Positions 40,900-52,489 of a stretch of 64,000 nucleotides of DNA are shown here, one piece after another. The notes below the pieces were generated by a model. The model searched no databases. It was not told the origin of the DNA and saw nothing but the letters and a program-made list of their open reading frames with translations. Origin of the DNA: Campylorhamphus procurvoides (taxonomy: Eukaryota > Chordata > Aves > Passeriformes > Dendrocolaptidae). The stretch lies in NCBI GenBank assembly GCA_013396655.1, contig WBMV01007711.1, positions 96,362 to 160,361 on the forward strand, given 5' to 3'. Every line of letters begins with the position of its first letter. Position 1 is the first letter of the stretch. The translations under genes and the position numbers were made by a program.

Positions 40900-41668
40900 A
40901 AGAACTCAAGACATGAAGGGATGGGGTTCCAGCCCTTCCCCACCACCCTGTGGTGGCAGAAAATCCCTACCATGGTCCCAGGGATGTCCTTCCCACTGGG
41001 AGCAGGCACAGCTCTTGTTCCTGCTGCTCTGGAATGAAGTTTGTCTCAGCTGCTGTGATATGGGCCAGCTTTAAGAAGAGCATGGTCATCACAGGACATG
41101 TGCATGCTCCTCAGACTTTGCTTTCTTTCCCATCATTTTCTTTATTTCCAGGTGAATTTCCAGCCCTTCCCCATCACCCTGTGGTGGCAGAAAATCCCTA
41201 CCATGGTCCCAGGGATGTCCTTCCCACTGGGAGCAGGCACAGCTCTTGTTCCTGCTGCTCTGGAATGAAGTTTGTCTCAGCTGCTGTGAAATGAGCCAGC
41301 TTTAAGAAGAGAATGGTCATCACAGGACGTGTGCACGCTCCTCAGACTTTGCTTTCTTCTTTCCCATCATTTTCTTTATNCATGTGCATGCTCCTCAGAC
41401 TTTGCTTTCTTTCCCATCATTTTCTTTATTTCCAGGTGAATTTCCAGCCCTTCCCCATCACCCTTTGGTGGCAGAAAATCCCTACCATGGTCCCAGAGAT
41501 GTCCTTCCCACTGGGAGCAGGCACAGCTCTTGTTCCTGCTGCTCTGGAATGAAGTTTGTCTCAGCTGCTGTGAAATGAGCCAGCTTTAAGAAGAGAATGG
41601 TCATCACAGGACATGTGCATGCTCCTCAGACTTTGCTTTCTTTCCCATCATTTTCTTTATTTCCAGGT
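40900..41668. repeat. Tandem array, 231-bp unit
   Basis: Cagcccttccccatcaccct recurs (allowing substitutions) at 40930, 41161 and 41445, and the final partial unit ends at ttccaggtga near 41670. The first spacing is 231 bp. The second is 284 bp because of an extra 53 bp around a single N at 41380. Units are over 95 per cent alike by eye. The unit is not CR1-like and I do not recognise it. Confidence 0.93.
41380..41380. other. Assembly ambiguity (single N)
   Basis: One N inside the 231-bp array. The roughly 50 bases either side are near copies of each other (catgtgcatgctcctcagac). Confidence 0.95.
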
Positions 41669-41679
41669 GAACACACAGA

Positions 41680-42490
41680 GTAGGAGCCTGGCTATGGTGG
41701 TCACAGTTGGATCACCATAGGAATGGCTCAAGGCTGCAAGGTAAATCCTCCATCCTGTACAGATGTTTTCCAGCTCAGATACCTCTTTCTCTATGCATGA
41801 ACTCCTCAAGACCGACCTCATTGCTTCCAGGTGAAAGTTGGGAGTTTGGGCAACCTGCAAGAATAAACCCACTCCATTTCCTCAGCCAGCCCTTCCACCT
41901 GCTCTCATTCCTGTCCTGTCTCCAGCCAGCTCTGAGCAAGTCTGTCCTCTGAATGCAAAATAACAGCTCAGTTACAGGTTGGTGGGGAGAGAGAAGAAGG
42001 AGAAATCCCAGTTCAGCAGAGGAGTTGGTGTCTGGGCACTGGGTCATGTTAGCTCTTACACTGGGGATTTCCACAAAGAAAAGCACAAACAGCTTTGGCT
42101 GCAGCCAAAACCTTCAAGAAACCCCTGAAAAACTGCTTCACCCTTGGGCTTTTAATATATTATGGATGCACCACAAAGAGCTTCACCTGAGTGTAAATTC
42201 TGACCTGGAGAAATATGGGTCTTGAGCAAAAAAATTGGGACAGTTTATAAATACTGTAAATAGTATTTTTTTCCCCCTTTAGAAACCTTCAAAGGCATGG
42301 TGTGGTTATCATGACAAACACATGCCCTCCCCAATAACCACCCTGCTCCAGGCACTAAAACAGGCTTGTAGAGCTTCCAGACTCACCACTGGAGAGAATC
42401 ACCACCAAAAGAACTCATGTTCAGTGATTTCTAATGATTTTCAGGGACTCAGATTCAAGGCCCAGTTATCTCTGTGATCTCCCTGGAAAA
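41680..42490. other. Intergenic, no gene seen
   Basis: No exon or repeat family recognised. Confidence 0.45.
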
Positions 42491-42527
42491 TGGTGCAATT
42501 CCCAGGAGCAGCATCCTCTTGGCCTTT

Positions 42528-42758
42528 CAGTATTTAAAGGGAATAAATAGGGACAATATTCAGTATTTAAAGGGGATAAATAGGGACAATATTCAGTATT
42601 TAAAGGGCATAAATAGGGACAATATTCAATATTTAAAGGGGCTAAATAGGGACAATATTCAGTATTTAAAGGGGATAAATAGGGACAATATTCAATATTT
42701 GAAGGGGATAAATAGGGACAATATTCAATATTTAAAGGGGATAGATGATGGAGACAGA
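42528..42758 (+). repeat. Minisatellite, exactly 33-bp unit, 7 copies
   Basis: Units start at 42528, 42561, 42594, 42627, 42660, 42693 and 42726 with no length change: cagtatttaaaggggataaa, then tagggacaatatt. The seventh continues into CR1 sequence. Because 33 is a multiple of three, one frame reads a YLKGINRDNIQ repeat. That is a by-product, not a protein. Confidence 0.96.
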
Positions 42759-43021
42759 CATTTTAGTAGGGCCTGTAGCAAGAGGACCAGGGGTGATGGC
42801 TTTAAACTAAAAGGGAAGATTCAGACTAGATATAAGAATTTTTTTACAGTGAGGGTGGTGAGGCACTGCCATGGTTTTTACCAGAGAGGTGGTGGCTGCC
42901 CCAATCCTGGAAACATCCAAAGTGAGGTTGGAGAGGGCTCTGAGCCACCTGAGCCACTGGAAGGTGTCCCTGCCAATGGCCTTTTAAAGGTCCTTCCAAG
43001 CCAAACCATTCTGTGGGTCCA
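42745..43021 (+). mobile_element. CR1 3'-end fragment
   Basis: Plus orientation: ggcctgtagcaagaggacca, gatggctttaaactaaaagg, gactagatataagaattttt, gaggcactgcc, ctgagccactggaaggtgtc, ggtccttccaagccaaacca, ttctgtggg. A fuller and older-looking copy than most. Its 5' side is the 33-bp array. Confidence 0.93.
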
Positions 43022-43314
43022 TGAATTTACAAGCTGGAGTGCAGGGGAAATCCCACCCCTCTATTTGCCCTTTTCAGGCAGGCAAAAACCTCTGGCTGAT
43101 CTTTTCAGGGCTGACACAGCGAGGAGGTGACAGCAAAGGTGGCACTTTGCCTCTTCTCCCCTTCCAGACCGCGGCTGGACGGCTGGGTCCAGTTTCCACA
43201 TCTCCCTTCAAGGGCAGCCCAAAGGGAGTTGGTGTGACAGGAATAGGGATGATCAGAGGGCAGGAAAACACGAGCTCCTGGGAAGCAATGGGTGTCATTT
43301 CAGCTGGAGGAAGG

Positions 43315-43450
43315 ACAGCTGAGAGGAGACACAAGAGGAGTGTTCAATTATGTAAAAGGTCATTGCAAAGAGGGGCAGAACTGCCTTGCCAGGGACAGGA
43401 CCAGGAGCCCTGGACTGAAATTACAGCAAGGGAGAGCCAGGGTGAGAGAG
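43315..43450 (+). mobile_element. Possible CR1 internal fragment
   Basis: Agaggagtgttcaattatgt, then aaaggtcattgcaaagaggg and ggactgaaattacagcaagg resemble the stretch just upstream of CR1 3' ends. Weak. Confidence 0.45.
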
Positions 43451-43499
43451 AGTCTTCAGAGAGAACAGCCCAGGGCTGAGTGTGAAGGGTTTAGTAAAG

Positions 43500-44200
43500 T
43501 ATCAGCCTAGAGGGGTTTCATTGGAACCCCTGTTTTTGGGACAGGGAGTGTCTGTCGTGAATCAGTGGTTTAGGGCCCCTTGAAGAATCACCATATTAGA
43601 AAAAATGGGTTTAATATAAATTTATAAAAATGCAGCTTAACTGTGCATTAACTGTGTCAATGTTCACTCTATTACTGACCACAAGGAGGGAATATACAGG
43701 GGAAAATCAAGTTAGAATCGATTTAGAATGATTTCCACAGAGACTGGAGGCACAAGAGGGTGAGGAAGACCCTGCTGAGCCACCAGGTTTAGAATAGACC
43801 CCCTCTCTGTCTAAACAGTGACCAGGTCCAGTCTTGTTCTCAGACTTGGACAAGGATTTATGTCTGAGTGAATTAACTACCTGGATTTAATTAGTATTAA
43901 TTCAGCCTGCTGTCAGAGACTACGTTGTGCATAGAGAGTCTCTCTGCCTTGGGTCTCTCAGTTTTGGGTGAGAAATCTCAAGCCCTGAGACTCCTTGTAC
44001 CCACCCCTTGATCAGTGAGACTTGGAAGAGCCACCCCAATTCACGTGTTGATCACATGATTGGTGTTCCAAGCTCACACACATCGATTCTCCTGCTTTGT
44101 GGCTCTCCTGGAGGAACTCTTGGCTCAGCTGCAGCTCGAGCTTTGACCTCCTTTGGAGCCAAATTGCTGTTGGTTCTGCTAAAGGGGTCAGGTGCACCCA
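43500..44200. other. Unassigned, possibly old LTR-type repeat
   Basis: AT-richer block starting near ggagtgtctgtcgtgaatca with gtttaatataaatttataaa and gcatagagagtctctctgcc. Its texture differs from its flanks and suggests a decayed retrotransposon terminal repeat. No paired repeat, primer site or coding part was found. Confidence 0.25.
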
Positions 44201-44449
44201 CCACAGCGTCCAGCTGAGCTCTCCCAGTCCCTTCCAGTCTTGGTTTTGGCTATTCTGGTGTCACACACCCCAAACACCCCAAATGGTTTGCCCTGTGTTT
44301 GCTCTGGGCAGCCCAGGAGCTCAAGCCCCACATATTTTGGGGCATGGCAAGAGCAGAAAGCTGTGCAGAACCCAGGAGGTTCCATCAGCTGCAGGAAAGG
44401 TGCATTGCACCCTTTGGAAAGCAATTTTGGAATGATGGATCTGCTCCTG

Positions 44450-44800
44450 TGTCCAAGCTCTGAAAGAACAGGGAGATAGATGGGAGAAGCTGCGGGGAAG
44501 AGTTATAGGAATGATTCAGGAGCTGGAAAAGCACGTGAGAGATGAGAGAAGCTCTGGCTGTGGGAATTACTGCAACAAAGGTTGAGAGGCTGCTGAACTG
44601 CTCCCTGTGCTTCCCAGTGAAGACAGAGGAGAGGAAAGGACCTTCAATGATCCTTGAGCTGGAGTTCAGATGTTCACAAAGCATTTGATCAAGGCTCTCA
44701 GGCACAGGGTGTGATTTTGGGGTGTCCCGTGCAGGGCCAGGAGTTGAACTCAATGATCCTTGGGGGTCTGTTCCAATTGAGAATATTCCATGATTATTTG
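44450..44800 (+). mobile_element. CR1-related 3' fragment, diverged
   Basis: Contains ggaatgattcaggagctgga, ctgaactgctccctgtgctt and, at the end, gttgaactcaatgatccttg followed by ggggtctgttccaattgaga and attccatgattat, which parallels a CR1 3' terminus. Plus orientation, diverged. Confidence 0.65.
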
Positions 44801-44809
44801 GAGGAGGCC

Positions 44810-47490
44810 TGGCTGGTGCAGGCTGGGGGAGAGCCACAAATTAAGCAATGTGGCTAATTGCAGGTTGCATTCCTGGGAAGTCTGTGAGCACTCACAACCC
44901 CCGAAGGGATTGGCTATTCCAGCACTCTTCCAGTTCCAGACCCTCACGTGTCCTCCCTGGTGCTCCCAGGATCCTTCTTCCCATGGCTTTTGCTAAGGAC
45001 AGAGGTTGGAAGCTGGGATCTTTTTGCCAGCATTAATTGCACTGCTTATTTACCTTTCTTACAGCTCAAATTTCGCTTTGCAGTCATTTCAGCCCCTCTT
45101 TCTCTCCACATCAAAGCTAAACCAGATGGCCCCGCTGCAAAAAAACAGAGCACAACTCTGCTTACAACTTCCTAACCAGGTTTTGACTGTGTCCATCATC
45201 AATTAAAACTGAGATGAAACCCAAAAAAAGTCATTAGCAGTTTAGCAGAGGGTCAGAAAACAGGTTATTGACTTGCTGTATCACAGCTCTGAAATTCTCT
45301 TAAGAATAGAGCACTTTAGATTAATTGGGGGGAAAACGGATTGGAAAGTTGCAATTAAGTTGATGTCATAATTTTGGAAGAAAAACAGCTGCTCTGCTAT
45401 AGCTGTAGTTCTCTCCCTGACTTTAATTGGTGTCCCAGTCCCAGTTGTCTGTATTGATAAAAAGCTGCCCATTAAAAAAAGTATAATTGGCATTGGTTTA
45501 AGAGTACAAGCTGTTTAAAGAAAAAAAAATGATTAAAATCTAGACTAACTGCAATAATAATTTTTTTTTAAATCTTCTGGAAGTTTTGGGGAATTCTCAC
45601 AGCTCTCTGCAAGACTGAGGTGGGATAAACAGGGAGAAGAGCCTGATGCTTCCTAGCACAGCCACTGGAATGGTTTGGCAGTGACCTCTGAGCCCCACTG
45701 ATTGGCACCAAGGAGCTCATTAGCTGGGTTATCATTTAACAGGACCTGAGCAATGCAGGAACATTCTGCAGCTCCCTGAGACACAAAGGAGAGCACCACC
45801 TCACACTTACAAATTGAAGTTTCTGATCAAGCAAGTTTCTCACAGCAAAATCCAGTGCTCCAGAAAAAAGGCAGGGATTGGTCTCCATGCCTCTGCCTTG
45901 CCTGGCATTTGAAAATGTGCCAGGACCAGGACAAACCTCTAAGGTCCTGAGGGCTCCCTGGTGCTGGGGAAAAGAAGGAGAAACTGAGTTCCTGGCCTTC
46001 TAACAGCATCTCTGCTGCGTGAGAGCCAATAATCCTTCACTGCATTTAAATTAAAGCACTTGGAAGGACTCTGATACCTTCAGGCTGGCAAAGGGCAACT
46101 CCCTTTGCTTGCCCTGAGCCTTCCCCAGGGGCTTTTGCTGAACTGCTCCAATTCAGCAATGCCACTTCTTTTTTTTTTGGGTGTTTATACCCTTCAAACC
46201 ACTCTGCACAGGCATCAGATTCTCCTTTGCCATCATTCACTTGAGCTTTTCATATTTAACTCTTTTAATCTTCTGCCAATAAATCACTCCCTTCTGAGCC
46301 TTCATCATTTCCAATGCCGTCCTCAAAAATCCCTCCAGCGTGATGACACCCGTCAGGCACTGAGTTAATTAATAGATGGCAGATCTCTTCCAGGGCTGAG
46401 CTGCACTCCTGGAAAACAATCTGAAAAGGGCAAAGGAAAGAGAAGATCAGCTTTGACTCTTGAGTGGGACAGCCACAGCTCCAGAAAGGGAGGAGGGAAC
46501 TCAAAGCAGGGCTTTGCAAGGTGCCTGAGGAGCAAGTGGGTGTCACATCTCTGTGCAAGGCCAGGGATGATGTAAGGACACTGGGATGGACACTGCTGGG
46601 AGGAAGATTTATTAACCTCTTGTTCCTTTTTTTTACCTCCCCAGCACTCTCAAAGTCACCTATTTGCTTCTGCATCACTTCCAAAAAAAGAGTTGCAGGT
46701 GCTGATAGCATCTGACATCTCTCTGATTTACTGAAAAACTGCTGGGGAAAGGAGGCAGAGATAAAGGAAGCCAATTCATCCAGCTATCCCCTGTGGATAA
46801 GCCCTCTGGAGACTCTAGAGCTTCATACCCTGTGCTGAAAGCCATCCAAGCAGCCTCACCTGCATCAGGACCTGTCACAAACCCCTTGGCTGCAGGGAAA
46901 GTCCCTGCTCCAGCTCCTGGGCAGCATCACCATGGCCTGATCCAGGCTTGCCTTCCCCCTTCCAAGGTGCAGCTGGACAAAGAGGGGCTTTTTCCATGCT
47001 GGGGAGGAGCTGGGTCCTCATTGTGTCCTCATCTCCACAGTGGTCTAAATGCCATGGAATTGCTCAGGACCTGGTGTCTGTCAGCATGGGAAGCTGAGGG
47101 AAATAAGCAGAGCAGCAGATACACCAAATACTTTTGCCCCCTGGAGCCCAGGATGCTTGTTGGGTTGCTCCTGGTGGCCACCACCAGCTTCAGGATGCAG
47201 ATGGAAAGGTGTAGCCTTCCCTCGATCTCCCCCTGGCACCCACCACCCTTTCTCTACCAGAGTCCCTTCCCAGAGTGCTTCCAGTTTGCCATCCAGCCCT
47301 TTTTTTTCCCATGCCCATGTGGGCAAGGAAGCTGCAGGCAGGTCCTGGCTCCATATGCAGGCTCTGCTTGCCAGTCCCAGAGGGACCCCTGGGAGGGCAG
47401 GTGGGGCAGGTGCCAGAGCCCTCCCTGCCTCACAGACACTGACACCACCCTCAGAGCATTCCCACTGATTGTTTCCCAGAGAATCTCATC
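44810..47490. other. Intergenic, no gene seen
   Basis: No exon or repeat family recognised. AT-rich patches at 45520-45575. Confidence 0.45.
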
Positions 47491-47499
47491 CCTCCAAGT

Positions 47500-47600
47500 G
47501 TTCAATCCAGGTTGGATGGGGCTTGGAGCAACTTGGGGTAGTGGAAGGTGCCCCTGTCCAGAACTGGATGATCTTTAAGGTCCTTTCCAACCCTTCTAGG
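47500..47600 (+). mobile_element. CR1 3'-end fragment
   Basis: Plus orientation: ccaggttggatggggcttgg, ggtagtggaaggtgcccctg, gatgatctttaaggtccttt, ccaaccc. Confidence 0.9.
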
Positions 47601-47609
47601 AGGTTCATT

Positions 47610-50030
47610 GCCCATCCTTTGATGGAAAGCACCAGTCTGGTGGTTGGTTTCATGACTAACAAGCTGACAAGTCATTGCAGAAAAATCTGACAGCGTCTCC
47701 ACATGTCTCTGTAAGATTCTTGCTGTCATTCCAAACTGTTTACCCTGAGATGAGCATGAGAGGAGAAACAAGTCCATGCAGATGTTATCCATCTGAGTAA
47801 GACTGGTGACCTCGTGCTTGACAACCCTGCAGGCAATGAGTCCACTTACTTTGTGGGCTCTGGCTAGCACAGATAATAAACTTGAGAAACAGTGTGTGAA
47901 ACAGTTATGCTGCCTTCTGGTAAAAGGGAGGGGGAAAAAATGTCCCCAGATAATAGCAGCCAAGAAAAAACATCAGGGAAAGGTCAAGGATGGGGGGACT
48001 GAAGGAATGAGTAGGTGTGAGCGAGGCTGCAAGGCACTGGGAGCTCAGGACAGCCACCAACCACTTACAGCACACTCTGAGAGGGCTGTGGAAGAGCTTT
48101 GGGGGTTCTTGCCAGCTCTGAATATCACAAAAGCACTTGGCCTTCAGTAGTGAAGCTGAAAGCAAAGGATTTTTAGGAGGTCTTCTTCTGCTTGGCTCTG
48201 CTTGCTCACCCTTTCTTGGTAGCAAGTCCAGTGAAATAAAATGATCCTGGCTAAGAGAAATCCAGTCTCAGTGGGTTTTCAGCAGGAAAATAAAGGGGTA
48301 TGACACCCTCAGGTGTTGCTGTGGTGGCATCAGGGGGCAGGGAAGGTTCTGGTTTAACCAGCTCCCAGGCAAACCAAGGGTTTCCTTCCTCCTTTCCACG
48401 AGGAAGGAGATGGACTTTGCAAGCAAAGGGTGGGACATCAGCACATGCCTGGGAATCCCTGGGAATCCTCCAGGAAGGAATAATTACCTGTCCTGCAGAA
48501 GGGAAGTGCTGCATTGTGGACACTACTTGAGGCAGCCATTCCCAGATTCCCATTTCCTTCCCAGATTCCCATTTCCTTCCCAGATTCGCATTTCCACTGT
48601 GGCTCTGTCTGGTCAGTGGGAATATCTGCTCTGTGGGCAATCAGGAGGCAGGAGATGTGTCCTCTCCTCCTGGTCCTGGTGATGTCAAGCCTGGGGATAT
48701 CTCATTTAGCTGTTTCTTTTCCTTCTCTCCACTGTAAGAGCCTCATCATGGCAGGTGGTGGCTTCTGCTTTTACTCCAGATGGAATTTTGGGGCAAAATC
48801 CAAAGAAAAAGCCTCTTAACAACTTTGGGGCTGGAAGCTGCCAAACTGCTGGAGGAGCCTGCACGACTCCTTGCAGAGGTGGGTGGGCACCATCCCTGCC
48901 AGCACACGCTGCTCTGAGGATGCACAGCACCTACAGCCCAGATGGGATGAGCACTTGCTGCTTCAACACCACCATCTTGGCTCCCAAGAACCCTCCTGAT
49001 CTCCTGATTTCACGAGTGATCACTGTTTTCCAGAAAAAAATGCTTTGCTTTCTGACTCTAACTCCCTGTTTCCCTAATTTCTCCTTTCTCCAGGTACCCT
49101 TCCCAGGTGGAGAGCTCTCTTGGTAGGTCAGATCTGCTACAGAAATGCTCTTGCACACCAGGATTTGAAAGTGTCCAGGGGAAACTCTTGAGGACTGGCA
49201 ACTGGATTGTCCTTGAGCCCCTTTCTGGACACCACAAACCTCAGAAATAAGTCCAAGCCAGACATGCACTCCTCCCTCCTCAGCTGACAATGTTTAACCA
49301 GGACAAACCCTCCCTGGCCTCTGTCAAAGAGGAAAGCAGCAGGTCCACCTGCTCTCTGCTGTTTGTGTTTGGCCAATATTTACAAGTGGCTGTGTGACAT
49401 CTCAGCTCTTTAACCCCTGAGCTGTGTCTCATGATGCTTTAGAGGCAGGTTTTGGCTCCTGCCCGAAGCAGAGCCGTGGGTTTGTAGAGACACCAGGCTG
49501 TTCTCCCCAGGGAAAAGACCAAAGATAAGATGAAGACAGAGGTGAGGATTGCTCTTGGGCCAGGTTGTGGTATCTGAGCAAACAATTTTTCTCCTACCTG
49601 CAAGGCTTGGAGAGAAAAGAGGCAGCTAAAAATGCCCTCTGATCACCACCTGGCTGGTAGGAAAGGTACACAACCCAAGGGAAGCCTCCCTGCTCCTGGA
49701 GTGACTTCTGGATGGAGAGCTGGGTCCTACAGAGCATCTCAACCAGCATCAGGTCCTGGTCTTCAGAGGGGGAAGACTCAGGGTGATGCTTACCAGTCCT
49801 CAGCCCACCCCCAGACCTTACATACCGAATAAAACAGCCCCTCAGCTCTGTTGCACCCTTTGCACTGGGGTGCCCACCCTCGGTTTGCATTCCCATCTCC
49901 TCCCACCCTTCTCAGAGGACGATCCTGAAGCCCTGCAGTGCAAACTTCACCCTGGGGTTTATTTAGCACAGGGCTGGGCTTTGAAGAAGGTGCCTTAATC
50001 CTTATCAGTTGAGGAGAATTTCATCAAACA
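47610..50030. other. Intergenic, no gene seen
   Basis: No exon recognised. Three copies of a 19-bp unit (cccagattcccatttcctt) lie at 48541-48596. Confidence 0.45.
48541..48596. repeat. Short tandem repeat, 19-bp unit, 3 copies
   Basis: Units start at 48541, 48560 and 48579. The third has one substitution (gattcgc). Confidence 0.9.
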
Positions 50031-50038
50031 GGCAGCAG

Positions 50039-50412
50039 CGGCGGCGGAGAAATGGAAATGCGGGGATCCATAATTCATGACGGAGCAGGCACAATTTAAT
50101 AGGTGTGCTCAGCTGACACCTTGTTCTCCACGCTCGGGATGATGTCAGGTCGTGTGGGATTAGCCAGACAGGAGGTTTTCTCGGAGCCCTTTGTTCTGCC
50201 GAGCTCCATCTGCGCCTTCGGGGTTCGGGGCGGGATGAGCTCGGTGCCCACGGAGACCTGCGCGGTGTCAGGGAGAAAAGGGCTTATTTACACATAAATG
50301 AGAAAGGCAAATACCCACAATAAATGCCGGCGGTGGCGAGGAGCGAGGGCTTATTGGCAATTTCCTCGGCTGCCTCGCGAAGGTGGAGATAACCTTGAGC
50401 TTCTCCCCGCCG
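50039..50412. promoter_or_regulatory. CpG-rich patch (possible CpG island or enhancer)
   Basis: By hand I count 27 CpGs in 374 nt, while most of the window has only a few per kilobase. It includes gcggcggcgg, a GC-box-like ggggcggga at 50227-50235, gccggcggtggcgaggagcg and ctcgcga. It is not part of a repeat I recognise and has no long reading frame. It could be a promoter of an unseen transcript or a distal element. Confidence 0.45.
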
Positions 50413-51104
50413 GGGAAGGGATGTGGTAAAGGAAATGGCATCAACCTTCGGGGTCTCACCACATGGACCAGCTGTGTTTTGGGCTTGGGATGCGCACAGG
50501 GAATAGGGCAGAACCTTGGATGCTCATGGATTCGAGGGACAGGCATCCCTGAGCACTGAAAGGGCAAAGCCTGCAAGGAAAAGTGCCTAATTCCTATCTG
50601 GGCTTCCCAATTCCCTGCCTTGAGTCCCTGAATCGCCACTGCCATCAATTAAAGCAGATGTCTCCTTGTCCTCAGTACCCAGGGGGACACAAAGACGGGA
50701 CCTGAGGATGGGACCTTCACCCGGAGAACCTGAAGGGATGTGGATGACGCCAGGGAAATGTGAACCCCAAGGGATTTATCCCTCGCAATCCCTGCACGGG
50801 AAACCCAGCGCTGTTTCTCTGGGGCAACTGCGCTGCATTGGGGAGAGAAAATCTGAGGGTTTTGTCTTTTCCCAGTGGGAAATGTAGGAAGGATGAAAAG
50901 CCCAGTCTGGTTTCCATCCCCTCACCCTCAACTCCCACTCGAAATACCAAAATAACCTTCCAGGTTCTTCCCAACCCATCCCGAGGGAGGGGGAATTCTC
51001 CTTCCCCTGCTCAGATTCGAGCCAAAGGCAGATCGATGACAAATTCCTGGGGTGGGAGGGGGAAGACCCAGCACTGCATCCCCCACAGCACCGCTCCCTC
51101 CTTA

Positions 51105-51105
51105 N
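51105..51105. other. Assembly ambiguity (single N)
   Basis: Left boundary of a 113-bp segment repeated at 51522-51634. Confidence 0.95.
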
Positions 51106-51634
51106 TTATTTTCTTCTTCTCGTTCTTTCTCCCTTTCTTCTTCTTTCTTCATTTTCTTTTTCTCTTCCTTCCCCTGTTTTACCTCCAAACGATGCTTAAT
51201 CCGTGAGGCAATTCTTGANATGTCTTCCCCATTTTTCTTTTTTTCTTCTTTCTCCTTCTCTCTTTCTCTTTCTCCCTTTCTCTTTCTCTTTTTCCTTCTC
51301 TTTTTTGTGCTATCATTTTTCTTCTTTTTCTTCTCCTTTCCTTTTTCTTTTCTTTTTCTTGACTTTTCTTTTTTCTTTACTTTTTCTTTTTGTCTTTCTT
51401 TATATTTTTTCTCCTTTCCTTTCCTTTCCTTTCCTTTCCTTTCCTTTCCTTTCCTTTCCTTTCCTTTCCTTTCCTTTCCTTTCCTTTCCTTTCCTTTCCT
51501 TTTCCCCTTCCTTTCCCCCTTTATTTTCTTCTTCTCATTCTTTCCCCCTTTCTTCTTCTTTCTTCACTTTCTTTTTCTCTTCCTTCTCCTGTTTTACCTC
51601 CAAACGATGCTTAATCCGTGAGGCAATTCTTGAG
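51106..51634. repeat. Polypyrimidine tract with (CCTTT)n core and duplicated flanks
   Basis: Almost pure C/T on the + strand for some 400 bases. The core 51413-51502 is about 18 tandem CCTTT units. The segment 51106-51218 recurs nearly unchanged at 51522-51634 (offset about 415), including acctccaaacgatgcttaat, then ccgtgaggcaattcttga. Confidence 0.93.
51219..51219. other. Assembly ambiguity (single N)
   Basis: Right boundary of the same duplicated segment. Confidence 0.95.
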
Positions 51635-52164
51635 AAAAACATCAGCCAGGCAGCCAGGCCAGCAGTGCAGCCTTCAGGGGAACCTGTCCCTGATCCCACC
51701 ACACCGTTCTGGCAGCTCCAGACACGACGTTTCCTCCTGGAACCAGCTATTAAATTCCTTTCAGCACCATCGCTGTCCCCGATTCATCTGAGCATCCCTG
51801 CCGAGGGATGGAGAGTCCTCTGCTGTCCACCCATCCAGCCCCCTGGACTTGGAGCACTTGGGATGGGTGTCCTGCTGCTCCTCCTCACCCTTCTCTGCAC
51901 AGCCCGGGTGGGGGGATGCTGGAGGTGGGGATGGATGCGCTGGGAGAGGCTCATCGGTGCTGCTTTAAAAACGGGCTCCTGTGGCTTCAGGAGAGCTGGG
52001 GATTCACGAGGTCAGGGAAGGAGGGTGGTGGGGCTTTCCACAAACCTCCAAAGTCACGGAGGTTCTTCCTCCTGCACAGGCACCACGTCTCCTGTACCTG
52101 GTGGGTCTCCATCCCCACCACCTGCTACAGCTGCTCTCCAGCTGTGCAGGATTCCCTGGATCAC

Positions 52165-52292
52165 TGAATCGTGGAATTACAGTCTGGGGAGGGTGGAGAA
52201 GGCCCTTAAAGACCCTCCAGTACCATGGGCAGGGCCACCTTCCACTAGACCAGGCTGCTCCAAGCCCTGCCCAGCCTGGCCTTGGACGAGGC
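52165..52292 (-). mobile_element. CR1 3'-end fragment
   Basis: Minus orientation: actgaatcgtggaattacag, ccatgggcagggccaccttc, tgctccaagccctgcccagc, ctggccttggacgag. Confidence 0.9.
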
Positions 52293-52489
52293 TGTCTCAT
52301 GTGACCTGATGAGCCCCCCTGGGCCACCAAAACCATCCTGGGCTTGGCAAACAGTGTCCTTTGGATGTGGAGAGAGAAGGGAACAATGGTTCTGAGCTCC
52401 CACCTCGCTCCATCCTCCAGTTCCTTCCTGCCTGGCATTGTCTCCAATGTCAACACTCACCTCAGCTCTCTCTGTTTACCTTATGCCAG

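Noticed and set aside
40900..42758. Regular repeats as a CRISPR-like array
   Set aside because: Units are contiguous with no unique spacers, and this is an animal genome.
42474..43130. 218-codon + frame with seven YLKGINRDNIQ repeats
   Set aside because: Open because the unit is 33 bp; continues into CR1 sequence; no domain.
46793..47578. 261-codon + frame
   Set aside because: Ends in a CR1 fragment and resembles no protein.
51203..52309. 368-codon + frame rich in Phe, Leu and Ser
   Set aside because: Translation of the polypyrimidine tract and a following CR1 fragment; contains an N.
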